A DNA stretch of 64,000 nucleotides from assembly GCA_916613615.1 (NCBI GenBank), contig OU744720.1, positions 70,696,471 to 70,760,470 on the forward strand, given 5' to 3'. The DNA is from Steromphala cineraria. Taxonomy: Eukaryota; Mollusca; Gastropoda; Trochida; Trochidae. The stretch's first letter is position 1; every line of letters begins with the position of its first letter. The notes under the pieces were generated by a model that did no database searches, was not told the origin of the DNA, and saw only the letters and a list, made by a program, of their open reading frames with translations. This document shows positions 45,175-55,394 of the stretch, in pieces. The translations under genes were made by a program, and so were the position numbers.

Positions 45175-45930
45175 CTAAATACTATTTCATACTTACAGAA
45201 AAATAAACTTTACCCAAAATTGACTCAAAACTCTCAGACATGGCCGTCCCAACTTGGAATTTCTATCGGTTTTGACTGCTCACTCATTTAAAATATAAAA
45301 TAAAATGTTGACACTAAGATATGATATTCCTACACTATAACTTGATTGTATTATGTAAATTCATACTATTTTATAAATTTAGAAAAATAAAAAATAACCG
45401 TAAAGAACTCTAAAGGAACAGACATGGCCGTCCCAACTTGGAATTTCTATTGGTTTTGACTGCTAACTCATTAAAGATATAAAATAAAATTTTGACACTA
45501 AGATATGATATTCCTACACTATAACTTCATTGTATTATGTAATTTTATACTATTTTATAAATTTAGAAAAATAAAAATTAACCGTAACGGACTCCAAAGT
45601 AACAGACATGGCCGTACCAACTTGGAATTTCCATCGGTTTTCACTGCTAACTCATTAAAAATATATAATAAAATTTTCACACTAAAATATTATATTCCTA
45701 CACTATAACTTGATTGTATTGTGTAAGTTTATACTATTTTATACATTCAGAAAAATAAACATTAACTGTAAAGGACTCAAAACTCCCAGACATTGCCGTC
45801 CCAACTTGGAATTTCTATCGGTTTTGACTGCTCACTCATTTAAAATATAAAATAAAATGTTGACACTAAGATATGATATTCCTACACTATAACTTGATTG
45901 TATTATGTAAGTTCATACTATTTTATAAAT
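45175..45930 (+). repeat. Degenerating right edge of the satellite array
   Basis: The last monomers carry more changes than any internal ones: GGCCGTACCAAC and TTTCCATCGG near 45,612-45,632, a B-to-C/A hybrid at about 45,690 (AAATATTATATTCCTACAC), ATTGTGTAAGTTTATAC, ATACATTCAG and AACATTAACTG. Recognisable satellite ends at about 45,925-45,935, within ATTTTATAAATTTTATAAAG. Higher divergence at an array edge is the usual result of fewer homogenising exchanges there. Confidence 0.85.
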
Positions 45931-46956
45931 TTTATAAAGATCCTTTCAATAAATTTTATTCATCAATATGTTAATTTTGTGCTAGGTGTTTTATGTTCAA
46001 TAATAATTTTTGTTCTCTCAGTTAAGGGTTGTTGAATGTTAGACATTTTGGTAAACCTTTCATACACATAATCCTTTCAGCAAACACATACATCAATAAA
46101 GTTTTTTAAATGTGTTTATATTTGATTTAATCAAGCTTGTTACATGATAAGTAAACAAACCATTTTACAGCCTGTTTAAAAACAACAAGATTTTTCTCAG
46201 TGTTGTTTTAACCATACATTAGTGACAGTTGTCAAATTGGTGCCCATTCATGACTGATTGGAATTGTTTGCTGACATGAATGACTCAATGTCAGTCTCTA
46301 ATTCTCTAACATGCCAAGCTGTCAGATTAACTTACCCACAGTGCTTAGTTTAGGAATGGATAGCGTTGTAACACACATTGAGAAAAGCCTTTACATTGGA
46401 TTTCTATGTACATTTGGATTATTCATTTCTTATTTTAAGGTAAGCTGGTTTCACATTTGAAGGCGATATTATCTATAGTAAATAAATAAAGAGGGTCTAT
46501 TTGTTGATTTTCTTAATACATGTATTTCATAGTATATAAAATACAGATAAGTTTATTCACATTTATGTTCATTTTCAAATAAAGGTCGCTTGGTTTGTGC
46601 TGTTATGTTGTTTACGTTGTTTCTTAGTTTGTTTACTTTGTTTCAATTCCTATGTTGATGGTTTATGACTGAAAAATAACAGAAAATGATGTATACTAAA
46701 TCATCGATGTGTTATAAAGCGTAAATGCAAATAAATATGATCAGTAAATGAATGTTGACATCGTGTTTTTACATACTTGTTGTGTTCACTCGCTTGTAGA
46801 AGGTGGGAGTTGAATCCAAGCCCGTAAGTTGAGTAAATCAACATCAAATTTCATTTTTCCTGTGCGTGTCAAACGTATATACCGTTAGTATTAATAAATA
46901 TCATTTTTCAAACAATTCATGTTTAAATAAGATAATTACATGCATGTTTTAATATT
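45931..46956. other. Unique flank next to the satellite, no gene seen
   Basis: AT-rich sequence without long open frames or recognised repeats. There is a weak local resemblance between TCCTTTCAATAAATTTTATT near 45,942 and the TCCTTTCAGCAAACACATAC stretch near 46,072. Nothing indicates a gene. Confidence 0.5.
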
Positions 46957-46960
46957 CCCC

Positions 46961-47030
46961 GTCCCATCTTAAGATGGGACGTCCCAACTTAGGATTCCAA
47001 GTTGGGACGCGTCCCATCTTAAGATGGGGC
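46961..47030. repeat. 70-bp nested palindrome carrying the satellite core
   Basis: Three consecutive hairpins form one larger near-palindrome centred at about 46,995. First is GTCCCATCTTAAGATGGGAC, a perfect 20-bp palindrome (46,961-46,980). Second is GTCCCAACTT, an 8-base loop, then AAGTTGGGAC (46,981-47,008). Third is GTCCCATCTTAAGATGGGGC (47,011-47,030), one mismatch from perfect. The complement of 46,994-47,009 reads CGTCCCAACTTGGAAT, a 16-base exact match to the invariant box of the 184-bp satellite, and 46,980-46,990 reads CGTCCCAACTT in the other orientation. The two outer hairpins are centred on TTAA. It could be paired ends of a TTAA-targeting transposon or an inverted dimer of a binding site. 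It can form a cruciform. Confidence 0.85.
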
Positions 47031-47167
47031 GGATCCGCAGTTGGGATGATACAGGCAATACACATGTAAAGTTTAGGAAAGATATATGGACCGGTTTCTG
47101 AGTTCTGCTCCGGAAACGAAACCTTTCATGAACAGAGTCCAAATAAGAGCTACATGTTGAAGGTGAA

Positions 47168-47367
47168 NNNNNNNNNNNNNNNNNNNNNNNNNNNNNNNNN
47201 NNNNNNNNNNNNNNNNNNNNNNNNNNNNNNNNNNNNNNNNNNNNNNNNNNNNNNNNNNNNNNNNNNNNNNNNNNNNNNNNNNNNNNNNNNNNNNNNNNNN
47301 NNNNNNNNNNNNNNNNNNNNNNNNNNNNNNNNNNNNNNNNNNNNNNNNNNNNNNNNNNNNNNNNNNN
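47168..47367. other. Assembly gap of 200 N
   Basis: Exactly 200 undetermined bases. A round number indicates a scaffolding gap of arbitrary size, so sequence right of 47,367 may not be physically adjacent to the satellite side. It starts 137 bp after the nested palindrome. Open frames translated across it are meaningless. Confidence 0.98.
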
Positions 47368-48590
47368 AACGCGTTATCGAACGCTCAAAACATTTGAACG
47401 ACAATTTTTGTGTCGTGCCAAAATAGCCCTGAGAAAATGGTTCGTTAAAACAGTGAAAAACATCAGCTCTCATAGAGAAGAACATAATGTCTGCAACGAC
47501 TAACAACGAAGACACTGTCCTGAAGCTGAGTATTGAATTTACAGTAAAATATATAATAATAAAGGGAAATGTCTAGAGTAACCATTGAGTACAGCCCTGT
47601 CAAACCTTCTGGTACAGAATGCATATATACCGAGACATATATAATTTCGTCTTTGATGTAATGTAAAAAGAACATAAAACTCTAGTTGGCATGAGAAAGA
47701 TGCATAAATAAGAATAAGCGTGAGAAGGCGAGGTTGAAGACTTCTCAATATGTACGTTTTGTACAAGAAGTAATGACCTGTGTTGAGACATGTCGACAGT
47801 CAGTTGGGCTTAGTGCTTATTTTATGTTAACACCATGCATTGAGACTAACCTATACATCTTGAGTCAAAACTTTTATTGTCCACGATTCTAAGCATCAGG
47901 AACACAATATGCTTCCAGATCAGCAAATGTTAGACATTAATTCATTCAAGATCTAATATGAAATTATCAATATCACCAGAAACATAGACATGATATACAA
48001 AAGAAATCAATTTTTGTGGTAAAGGACACTGTTTTGTATTGTTATTTTAAAAATATAGGCGGATTACACTTGACTTAAACATATTTTAGTCTTTGAGAAA
48101 GGTACTGACAGTTTATATATATACTTTCCCTAAATGTTACGGACTTAATTCAATCTTTTATAAGCTATCCATGTTTGGTAAAACAATACAAAAAGTCCGT
48201 AGCATCGTTGAAGTGGAATGCATGATTTTCAAAGAATATCACAAACCAATTTACATCAGTTCTTTCTATCAATTTTAGGCTATAAGCCATTAGTGACCTC
48301 AATTGTTCTTTGAGGACGAAGTATATTTTAATGTCCTTCTGTATCAGAAGACAAAGGAATTACTCAAGTAATGCCCTTTTGTTGCAGAGCATGTTAATTC
48401 ATAGTCCAATTTCAAATATAAATGTTTCAACAAGATTTTGTTGCGAAAGTGAAAGTGCATGTTGACAAGCATTATTGCAAATTCATTTCAATCTGAAAAT
48501 AATTTGACAATGAGTCACCTCTAACCCAAATGCTTCATACTCCGATACGCCAATACCGATCATCTTCCCTTGTGCTGCCATTTTTACATG
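47368..48590. other. Non-coding stretch, nothing recognised
   Basis: Contains only short open frames of about 60-75 codons on both strands with no recognisable domain, and no repeat with clear ends. It looks like intergenic or intronic sequence. Confidence 0.45.
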
Positions 48591-48598
48591 CGCACTTT

Positions 48599-48648
48599 AC
48601 TCCTGAGAGTATAGTTACTCCTAGGAGTATTTTTGCTCCTAGAAGTAA
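48599..48648. repeat. Three palindromic CTCCTxxxAGT motifs in tandem
   Basis: ACTCCTGAGAGT (48,599), TACTCCTAGGAGTA (48,616-48,629, a perfect 14-bp palindrome) and GCTCCTAGAAGTA (48,635) follow one another at about 17-18 bp spacing. It is a short local expansion of a palindromic word. No function is known. Confidence 0.6.
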
Positions 48649-49036
48649 AAGTATATTTACTTTACGTTTCATTGGAATTTAAGGACCCTTAAGTATTTCA
48701 TGATTTGCTTACAGTGAAAATATTATTTTAGAAAACTCAATGCGTGAAATGCATCCTGAGGCAGAAAGTACCAATGTTTTACCTTAGATTATTGTTGGTC
48801 AATCAACTACTAGTGTAAAAGGAGTAAAATCAAGTTTTCAGTTTTGAAAGAATGACATTCAACACAACAACACCAAAAAAGGGCTTAAGATGAAAAGCTG
48901 GTTAACATCTTTTAACATTTTGTATTTTTAGAGCTGAAATATGCTCAGCACCTTTAAAACACATAACAGGATGTTAAGAGCATAGTCTTGTAAAACAAAA
49001 TTAAGAGTGAGATTCTATCCTGATCTATCGTTTGTT

Positions 49037-49376
49037 TTAAAGGGGCAGTAGCACGTTTTTGTTATTTTATATTTTCAATTTTTCTCTGTTAATTGTACGT
49101 TAATGCTAAATGTATTATTTTGGTAGTGTCAAAAATCTGATTACACAAATCAAACATCCATAGTCAGAGAACAGTCCTTTGGTGGCCATTTTTGTGTGAA
49201 CAACTTTAATTCATTTTCTGTAAGATCAAGTAATCGCATGACTGATCTTTACATTATATATTTGATTTATTACTGTTTCATTAAGTTTAATTACATTTTC
49301 TTTCAACTGAGACCCTTTTTTTCCATTTTCCTGACATCACCTTATATTCCCCCTGAATGTGTTACTGCTTCTTTAA
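49037..49376 (+). mobile_element. TTAA-flanked MITE, copy 1 (decayed)
   Basis: It begins TTAA-AGGGGCAGTAGCACG and ends in a degraded inverted copy, TGTTACTGCTTCT-TTAA. It aligns over its whole length with 57,039-57,405 in the same orientation, sharing AATTGTACGTTAATGCTA-like sequence, GGCCATTTTTGTGTGAA and CATTTTCCTGACATCACCTT. It lacks about 25 bp present in the other copy before GGCGGCCAT. It has no coding capacity. TTAA flanks suggest mobilisation by a piggyBac- or Kolobok-type transposase, which is an inference. Confidence 0.85.
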
Positions 49377-49460
49377 GAATACTTTATACCTAATCGTGTA
49401 CGTGTCAACCGTTTTTTAATAAAGATATATTTACCCATACAATATTTCCTTCTTCATCAC

Positions 49461-49620
49461 ATTGATGTATTTGTAAGCATGCTGGCCTCACAGGTCAGAG
49501 TTCACATCACGATGGAGATACCAAATGTGAGTTGGGTATCATGCTGTGTGCCTAGGCACTTGGTTCACTTTGCACTCAGTACACCCAACTCTGAAATGCC
49601 TCGAAGGAAATAGGTATACG
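49461..49620 (+). mobile_element. Decayed SINE-like element with tRNA-derived head
   Basis: GTAAGCATGCTGGCCTCACA followed by GGTCAGAGTTCACATC resembles a tRNA-type polymerase III promoter, with an A-box-like start and a B-box-like GTTCACATC. Downstream, GCCTAGGCACTTGGTTCACT and TTTGCACTCAGTACACCCAA resemble conserved body segments of invertebrate SINEs. No target-site duplication or tail was found, so the borders are approximate and the call rests on pattern memory. Confidence 0.4.
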
Positions 49621-49764
49621 TCGGATCTCCATGGTTACAATTACTTCTAAGAAGCGGTTCCGAAAGTACTCAAGGGTAATCATGTAGGCAGAGCTTTGAG
49701 CGTGTCTTATGATGTGAACAGGGCACCATATAAGTATCATCGTTGATATTACATAAGTCCCCAT

Positions 49765-50540
49765 ATCCTAAAATTATTATCATCTAACAGTGGTATATTA
49801 CCGTGGCATCAAATGATCCCCCTCCCACACAGTTAGTCGGTAATGTTGGTGTCTGTACTTATATAATTCGACGTATGATTACATTTGGTCTTAACAACTT
49901 CAGAGAACTGACTGATCATAACTGATCCAAATTACCATTACAAGACACGCTGTAAACATTATGAATTACCTATTGGTTATACGACCCTAATGGTAAGTGA
50001 GTAGTGACCTACATAGTTATCATCTGTTTCCATGCCGTAAACCAGACAAAATTTTACGTTATCAATTTTTCTTTCAATTTTGGTCTGTCCTGAATCAGTA
50101 AACAATCAATCACAAGTCCGTGAATTATAAAGATTTCCAATAATTATAATCCTAGGTTGCTTAGATTACAAAACACGCAGTCACGTAAAATCTTTGTTTT
50201 TGGTATTATGATAATTGATCGGTTGTATGGCCACAGTCTACATTACATTAAAATAACAAATCAAAAACCTGAAAGCGTAAAGGTCTTTCATTTTTCATCA
50301 GAAACACGTCATGGCAAATCTTTTGTACTTCAAAATTACATTAAAATAGTTCCCTAATTCCCCTATATCCCTACCTTGTGACATATTTCATGGCAACTTT
50401 CTTTACCACTGTTTCGTAAAACTTTGAAGAAGTGGGAATGACTTCGTATACAAAATATAGTATAATTGATATCTTCATTTTGTAGAAGATATATAACCAT
50501 AATAAGACTATATATTAGTTACAATCATTATAACACGACA
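49765..50540. other. Non-coding stretch, nothing recognised
   Basis: AT-rich sequence with one 66-codon open frame (50,157-50,357) that has no recognisable features. No repeat or RNA gene was identified. Confidence 0.4.
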
Positions 50541-50549
50541 GACATACTT

Positions 50550-50800
50550 CATGGCTGTGGTCAGACCAGAATCTCCTACTCTTAATGCTGTAATAACCTC
50601 GCGTTATCGATCTACTGTGTAGGAGGAACGATCGATTTCTTGCTTTGTGCACCGACTGCTGTTACTGATACTTTTTAGGCGACAAAAACAGTTCGATGTA
50701 CATATCTCCAAGTTCTAATGCTTACAATGACCCAGCAGATTTGATCTAATTTGTAGGAGGAGGATCGAATCCTTGCTTTGCTTTGTAGGTTAGGACTTAC
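50550..50800 (+). repeat. Diverged dispersed repeat, two tandem segments
   Basis: Two related segments about 134 bp apart share GATCTA, TGTAGGAGG, an ATCGAT/ATCGAA core and CCTTGCTTTG or TCTTGCTTTG (the TGTAGGAGG landmark lies near 50,618 and 50,752). A third relative is at 60,150-60,310 in the same orientation. The words GATCGAATCC and CAATCGATTTC faintly resemble a polymerase III B box, so a SINE-like family is possible but unproven. Confidence 0.45.
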
Positions 50801-51055
50801 TGACGGAGCATGCAGTTTGATGTGAGAGTTTTGTTTTGCTACAATGAAGACATAAGATTTAAATTGTAGTGATAAATTTGTAGTAACATACACTCAGGGG
50901 CAAAAGAAACGATACCAAATTTTCAAAAGAGTACGATACAAAATCCTATTGTAAATGAAATGCGACTACGAGCCCTTGTGATAGGCACATCAGTTGTCAA
51001 GAAGTACTCCCAATTCCAAACGTCAAAGTTTGAAACTTATAATTTACTATACCAT

Positions 51056-51632
51056 TGTCAGCGAGTTATCTCAAGAACCATTCACTTGATTTTCTTCATG
51101 ATTTACACATATCATCTTATTGGGAAGGCGCCGGGCCCAGTCGATTTTGGTGACCTTCACATTACTTTCAAGGTCACAGCAAGGCTTTGAAATTTAAGCA
51201 TTGAAACCTGCATGTTAAGCTTGTCAGCGGGATATCTCAAAAGCTATTCTCTTTAGATGGCACCGGGCCCAGTCGATTTTGGTGACCTTTACATTATTTT
51301 CAAGGTCACAGCGAGGCGTTGAAATTTTCAGCATTGAAACCTGCATATACGGCTTGTCAGCGGGATATCTAAGAAACCATTTACTGGATTCTCTTCATAA
51401 TTTACCCATACCATCTAATTGGGAAGGCGCCGGGCCAAGTCGTTTTTGTTACCCTTTACATCTTTTTCAAGGTAACAGCAGAACTTTTAATTTATCAGCA
51501 TTATTACCTGCATGTTAAGCTTGTCAGTGTGATATCTGATGAGCCATTCTTTTCATGAATCTATTTTAGGAAGACACCCGGGCCAATTTGATTTTGGTGA
51601 CCTTCACATTATTTTCAAGGTCACAGTGAAGC
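51056..51632 (+). repeat. Diverged tandem repeat of about 166 bp with AGGTCA half-sites
   Basis: Four units start at TGTCAG/TGTCA: 51,056, 51,222, 51,355 and 51,522 (166, 133 and 167 bp; the second is shortened). Each contains a GGGCC core, GATTTTGGTGACCTT, a spacer of about 12 bases and AAGGTCACAG. TGACCT and AGGTCA form an inverted pair in units 1, 2 and 4. Unit 3 has TTACCC...AAGGTAAC instead, altered on both sides while still partly complementary. Likely the internal tandem part of a molluscan-type mobile element or a minisatellite. Two open frames of 76 and 79 codons here come from the repeat and are not genes. Confidence 0.8.
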
Positions 51633-51639
51633 CAACATG

Positions 51640-54300
51640 CATTTAAAGCTGATATGTTAAAAAGTGCTATCTATATTCATCTAGTCGCATGGCAAGTGTA
51701 GACAAGAGTTTCTATGTATACAGTTTTCTTTTTGTAAACATCAATTTGCGGCGGGGGATCTTGTGACAATTTTTTTTATCAATTTATTCAATCAACCAGC
51801 TACAAATTTCATCATGCTTTAATTCTGTGTTTATATATCTTTCATTCACATAAGTATTAAGTTGGCTTTATTGCCATTATTATTCAAAATTATTAATTTG
51901 TCTAGACGTGGTTTGTCATGCTTTCACAAAGTGACCTTCAACTTGCAAGTACACGTTATCATTCTTTTGTTTCAGTCAATCAAATGATCACAGACGGCTA
52001 CAATGACCACAATGTATATCAAGCGTGTCTTAAGAAAGAAAGAATAAATTATACATACAAACAAGAAGTTTTGTGATTATATCTGCTATTGTTTCTTCTG
52101 CCCCTGAGTGTAGAGACGTATTCTATAATACAGCTGATTCGTTTCAACTTTGTGCATGTTGTAAACTTAAGTTCGATGCTTCAAATGTTTTTCTATCAAT
52201 ATGTACGAATTTAAGAATAAATGAAATATTTTTTTCTTATTATATACATAAAGATAATACTAATAACTCTAGAGAGACACTCGGTGGTGATTTGTGCAAC
52301 ACTTGGGTCCAAATGAAAAAGTAACATTTTTGATTATCTGATGATATTGTCATTTCGAAAATTGGTAATATTATATTTCACTGTTAATGAATTATGAAAC
52401 AGTTGTGTCACAATTGTTTTCAATATATGAATTATTGCAGAATGGGAAAAATCTGAATTTTCAGTTATTAGTTCTTTGTCTTTTTTCTGGAAAATCTTTC
52501 TTTCTTAATATACCGTACAGCATTCTATTTTTGACTTTAGAAACATTAATAGGTCCAAATCAGTCAATCTTACAATGTATGTCCAAATATTTTTCAAGGT
52601 TATTTTCTAAAATCCTCCTTCGTTTGTTGTTTTTATTTAGGGTTTCATGTTCTTTTGCCTTTTTACAGATTGAACGTTTTTATTAAATGAACAAAAGCAA
52701 TTAATTCAAAAACCACAAGTGAAGACAAATCAAATCAAGACAGTGATTAGGTTGGCTTAAAATACCCCAACCACTTAGGAAGTCTAAGGTGACTAAAGCG
52801 TTTAGTTTACCAACGACAAAAGTGTGTTAAAATGTTACAAGTTTTGATTGAAACAGTATATTATTTCCAAACAAGACAGTTATCTACAAAATGAAATGTG
52901 ACATATACAAACTTCAAAGGAAAAGGGATCAGCAAACAGGCTGAGGTAGCCTATATAAATTCTTCTTCTAAAATTGCTACAAGTTATGCATGTTATTCAT
53001 ATTTTGTGACAGTGATTGTTGCACATGTACTTCTTCGTCGACAAAAGTGTTCCGAAAACATTAAAGGAAAGTATAGGATGTAGGCTAATCTTGATAAATG
53101 TGGATGATATAAAAACAAAACAAAACCATAACCTGTCTCTCAGACATTATATGTAAAATTATTTTTGTCTTGAAATGAGAGAAAGTGAGATGGTTGACTC
53201 TATTTTTCCCTTTGATACAAGGTTGACATGAATCATCTTGTTTACAACCCATTATTTTATGGCCCTAATAAGCTTTGGATAATTACCTTTATTCATGATT
53301 CTTACGTTGAAGTTTTTCTGAGGAAACTATGTCAAGGTCAAGCCAAAGAGATTGTACATAAGTAAACATGATGTTTTTGTTCAAACTGTATTGTAATATG
53401 TTTGTCCGAATGTCATAATGAAGATATTAACATATTGTGTTGGTTAATCAGCGGCATATAATGGAATAATAATAGCTTCAAATTTAATTCCAAGACCCGC
53501 TATTTCACATGCTGTCATAACTAGCGAAACACTGTTTGGTATCACTGCTGAAAGTATGTACGCGTAGATATACTTTCAAGATTCAATATTTTCAGTCATT
53601 TATAGTCTTCCTTTCTCTTCCAAAAAAGCACAGTTATGTTATCTTACATTTCTGTCCTTGTTTCCAATTTTGCATCGATTACTAAGCTTAACGCCTGTAG
53701 TGTACGCAGAAAAAACGCATCGCACGAAAAACCGGACTTAGTGTGGTCGTAGACTAACTCGGTCTGTTTAAGCATGGTAGAAAATACAATGTAGCGTCAA
53801 CGACATAATTCAACCGTAAAAATAAATTTTTAATGTCATTTATCATTTTCAATACAAATAGCAAGTGGACTTTTTGTGAAGACAGCAGAATTGACATCCT
53901 TTCGGTTTCGAAATGGAAGTCTTTTATGTCAATGTCAGAAAGACGAATTGACATGGAAGTACGAATTCACCCGATCATGTTTTGTCAGCTGACACAACTT
54001 CGCACGTGCTGCACGCCTTTTCACATTCTGTCCGAAAGCCTTGAGAAATCAAGAAATTGAGAAGTTAGAAGTCCCACATTCACATTCAGTGTTGCGTGAT
54101 TTTCTTTATACATGCTAGAATCTATCACACCTGTGCAACATATCGCAATTTATGTTATGACTTGTTTCATCTCATATGCATTATAATTGTCCTTACACAA
54201 TATGCCTTCGTGAAAGCCATCTTGGATCATCTCTGAAACAGTGTTAATGAAATGACACAGCTGTGTGAAATGTGCTGTGTTTAGCCATGTTTCTATTTTA
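51640..54300. other. Non-coding stretch, no gene recognised
   Basis: About 2.7 kb of AT-rich sequence holding open frames of 61-99 codons on both strands, including 52,387-52,686. These are rich in Phe, Leu and Ser, as expected from translating AT-rich DNA, and show no domain. No bounded repeat was seen. Confidence 0.4.
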
Positions 54301-54307
54301 AGTAATA

Positions 54308-54448
54308 GTTACCGACTGAGTCCGAGGTGTTCATATTAGATGAACCCTCGAGCACGTGAATCATGAACGCCGACTATTAGGCCGAGGTGTTCATGAATCA
54401 CGTGAGCGAGGGTTCATCTAACTTGAACCCGAGGTCGAGGTCGGTAAC
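54308..54448. repeat. Fold-back palindrome with 60-bp arms
   Basis: The left arm (54,308-54,368) and right arm (54,389-54,448) are imperfect inverted copies separated by 20 bp. Matching words include GTTACCGAC/GTCGGTAAC, TTAGATGAACCCTCG with its complement and CACGTGA. The word CGAGGTGTTCAT occurs three times in the same orientation (54,323, 54,383 and 54,529), so related sequence extends to about 54,590. It is G+C richer than its surroundings. Probably a fold-back element or paired transposon ends; no target-site duplication identified. Confidence 0.75.
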
Positions 54449-54599
54449 CAATTCACACACTAGGTTCTTTGTTTTGTTCGACTTTTCACTTTTCATACTA
54501 ACTCATATTGTTTATGAAATGCACGTGACGAGGTGTTCATCAGACAAAGCGGGTGTTCATGATGGACAGTCGGTTTTGCCATGAACACATGACAGTGAA

Positions 54600-55390
54600 A
54601 CGATGATATTTTGATTTCCGAAATTGATTGAAAGTTCAAAGTTTGTTTAGTAAATCAAATACACTAAAACAAAATTGCAATTTACAAATACAAGACAGTT
54701 AAAAATTTTGCACTCCATACATTGGTTCGAATCTGTGACCTGTTGCTTTCAAGCCCAGTGACTTATTCATTAATCCGCGGAGGCCAGTTGAAAACACAAG
54801 ATGGTTTTCATGACTCTATGATTAAGTTTCACATTTTTCCTGAGAAGAAACATTACCGTAAAATATTCTTTATAAATTGATTATCTATAAAAAAAAATCA
54901 TTAATCCCGAATATAATGCATTTTTGTATGGTATTTTCATATACAAAATGTGCATACAATTTGTTGTGGTAGCTTGTATGAATTTGCACGAACTGCACGT
55001 GCAGCACGAGAGGCTCATGCCAATGTCGGCTACTTGAAATGGACAATATTTCTCCAATTAGAGTCAATGTTTCACTTTCTCATTATATTAGAGAAAAATA
55101 TGCATTTCTGCATTATCGAAACTGATGTCGTACGAAACATGATTTAGAGTTGAGCTAGTGTGTAATTTGTTTTACCAGCCACTAAGTATGTTTTGATATT
55201 AGAAACCCAATCTTTTAAGATCTATATTTTCTAACTGACATGTCAGCCATCCATAAGCTCATCAAGTTGAGGTCAATGGCAGATCCGAGGGTCAATGTTT
55301 TTTTGTGGATAATGTTCACAAGTTATTTGTTATCAACAGTCAACTAATCATAACTACATTAATGTGCAGATATACCTATACAGCATCACC
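54600..55390. other. Non-coding stretch, nothing recognised
   Basis: Contains only short frames (60-65 codons) on opposite strands with no recognisable features. No repeat with borders was seen. Confidence 0.4.
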
Positions 55391-55394
55391 TAGA

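Larger units (their letters stand above)
1..45930 (+). repeat. 184-bp satellite DNA array with higher-order structure
   Basis: Head-to-tail tandem array running off the left edge of the window. The landmark GACATGGCCGTCCCAACTTG recurs every 184 bp (first two copies start at 160 and 344), giving about 250 monomers with no inversion or foreign insertion seen. One class-C monomer counted by hand is 49/184 G+C, so about 73% A+T. Three classes are distinguishable: A (contains ACGGACTCCAAAGTAACAG, or the variant AAAGGACTCAAAACTCCCAG), B (ATTACGACAATACAACTTGA and TTTACCCAAAATTGACTC) and C (GATATCATATTCCTACAC and AAGAACTCTAAAGGAACAG). They are arranged mostly as ABC trimers (552 bp) and ABCBC pentamers (920 bp). 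This organisation is typical of centromeric or heterochromatic satellites; that role is an inference. Open frames of 64-73 codons recurring across A/B junctions follow from the monomer sequence and are not annotated as genes. Confidence 0.98.

Noticed and set aside
60..45708. More than 50 open frames of 64-73 codons as a tandem gene family
   Set aside because: They repeat with the 184-bp satellite and span A/B monomer junctions. They vary at all codon positions, are broken by single changes in several copies, and have no start context or domain. They are by-products of the satellite.
1..45930. CRISPR-like array (conserved repeat with variable spacers)
   Set aside because: The segments between the conserved boxes are not unique spacers; they belong to three recurring classes, and the 184-bp period is that of a eukaryotic satellite. 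No cas genes are present.
47150..47515. Open frames of 121 and 90 codons at the gap
   Set aside because: They are translated through 200 N and have no real sequence support across most of their length.
50960..51518. Frames of 76 and 79 codons as small proteins
   Set aside because: Both lie in the diverged tandem repeat of about 166 bp and simply read the repeat unit in one frame.
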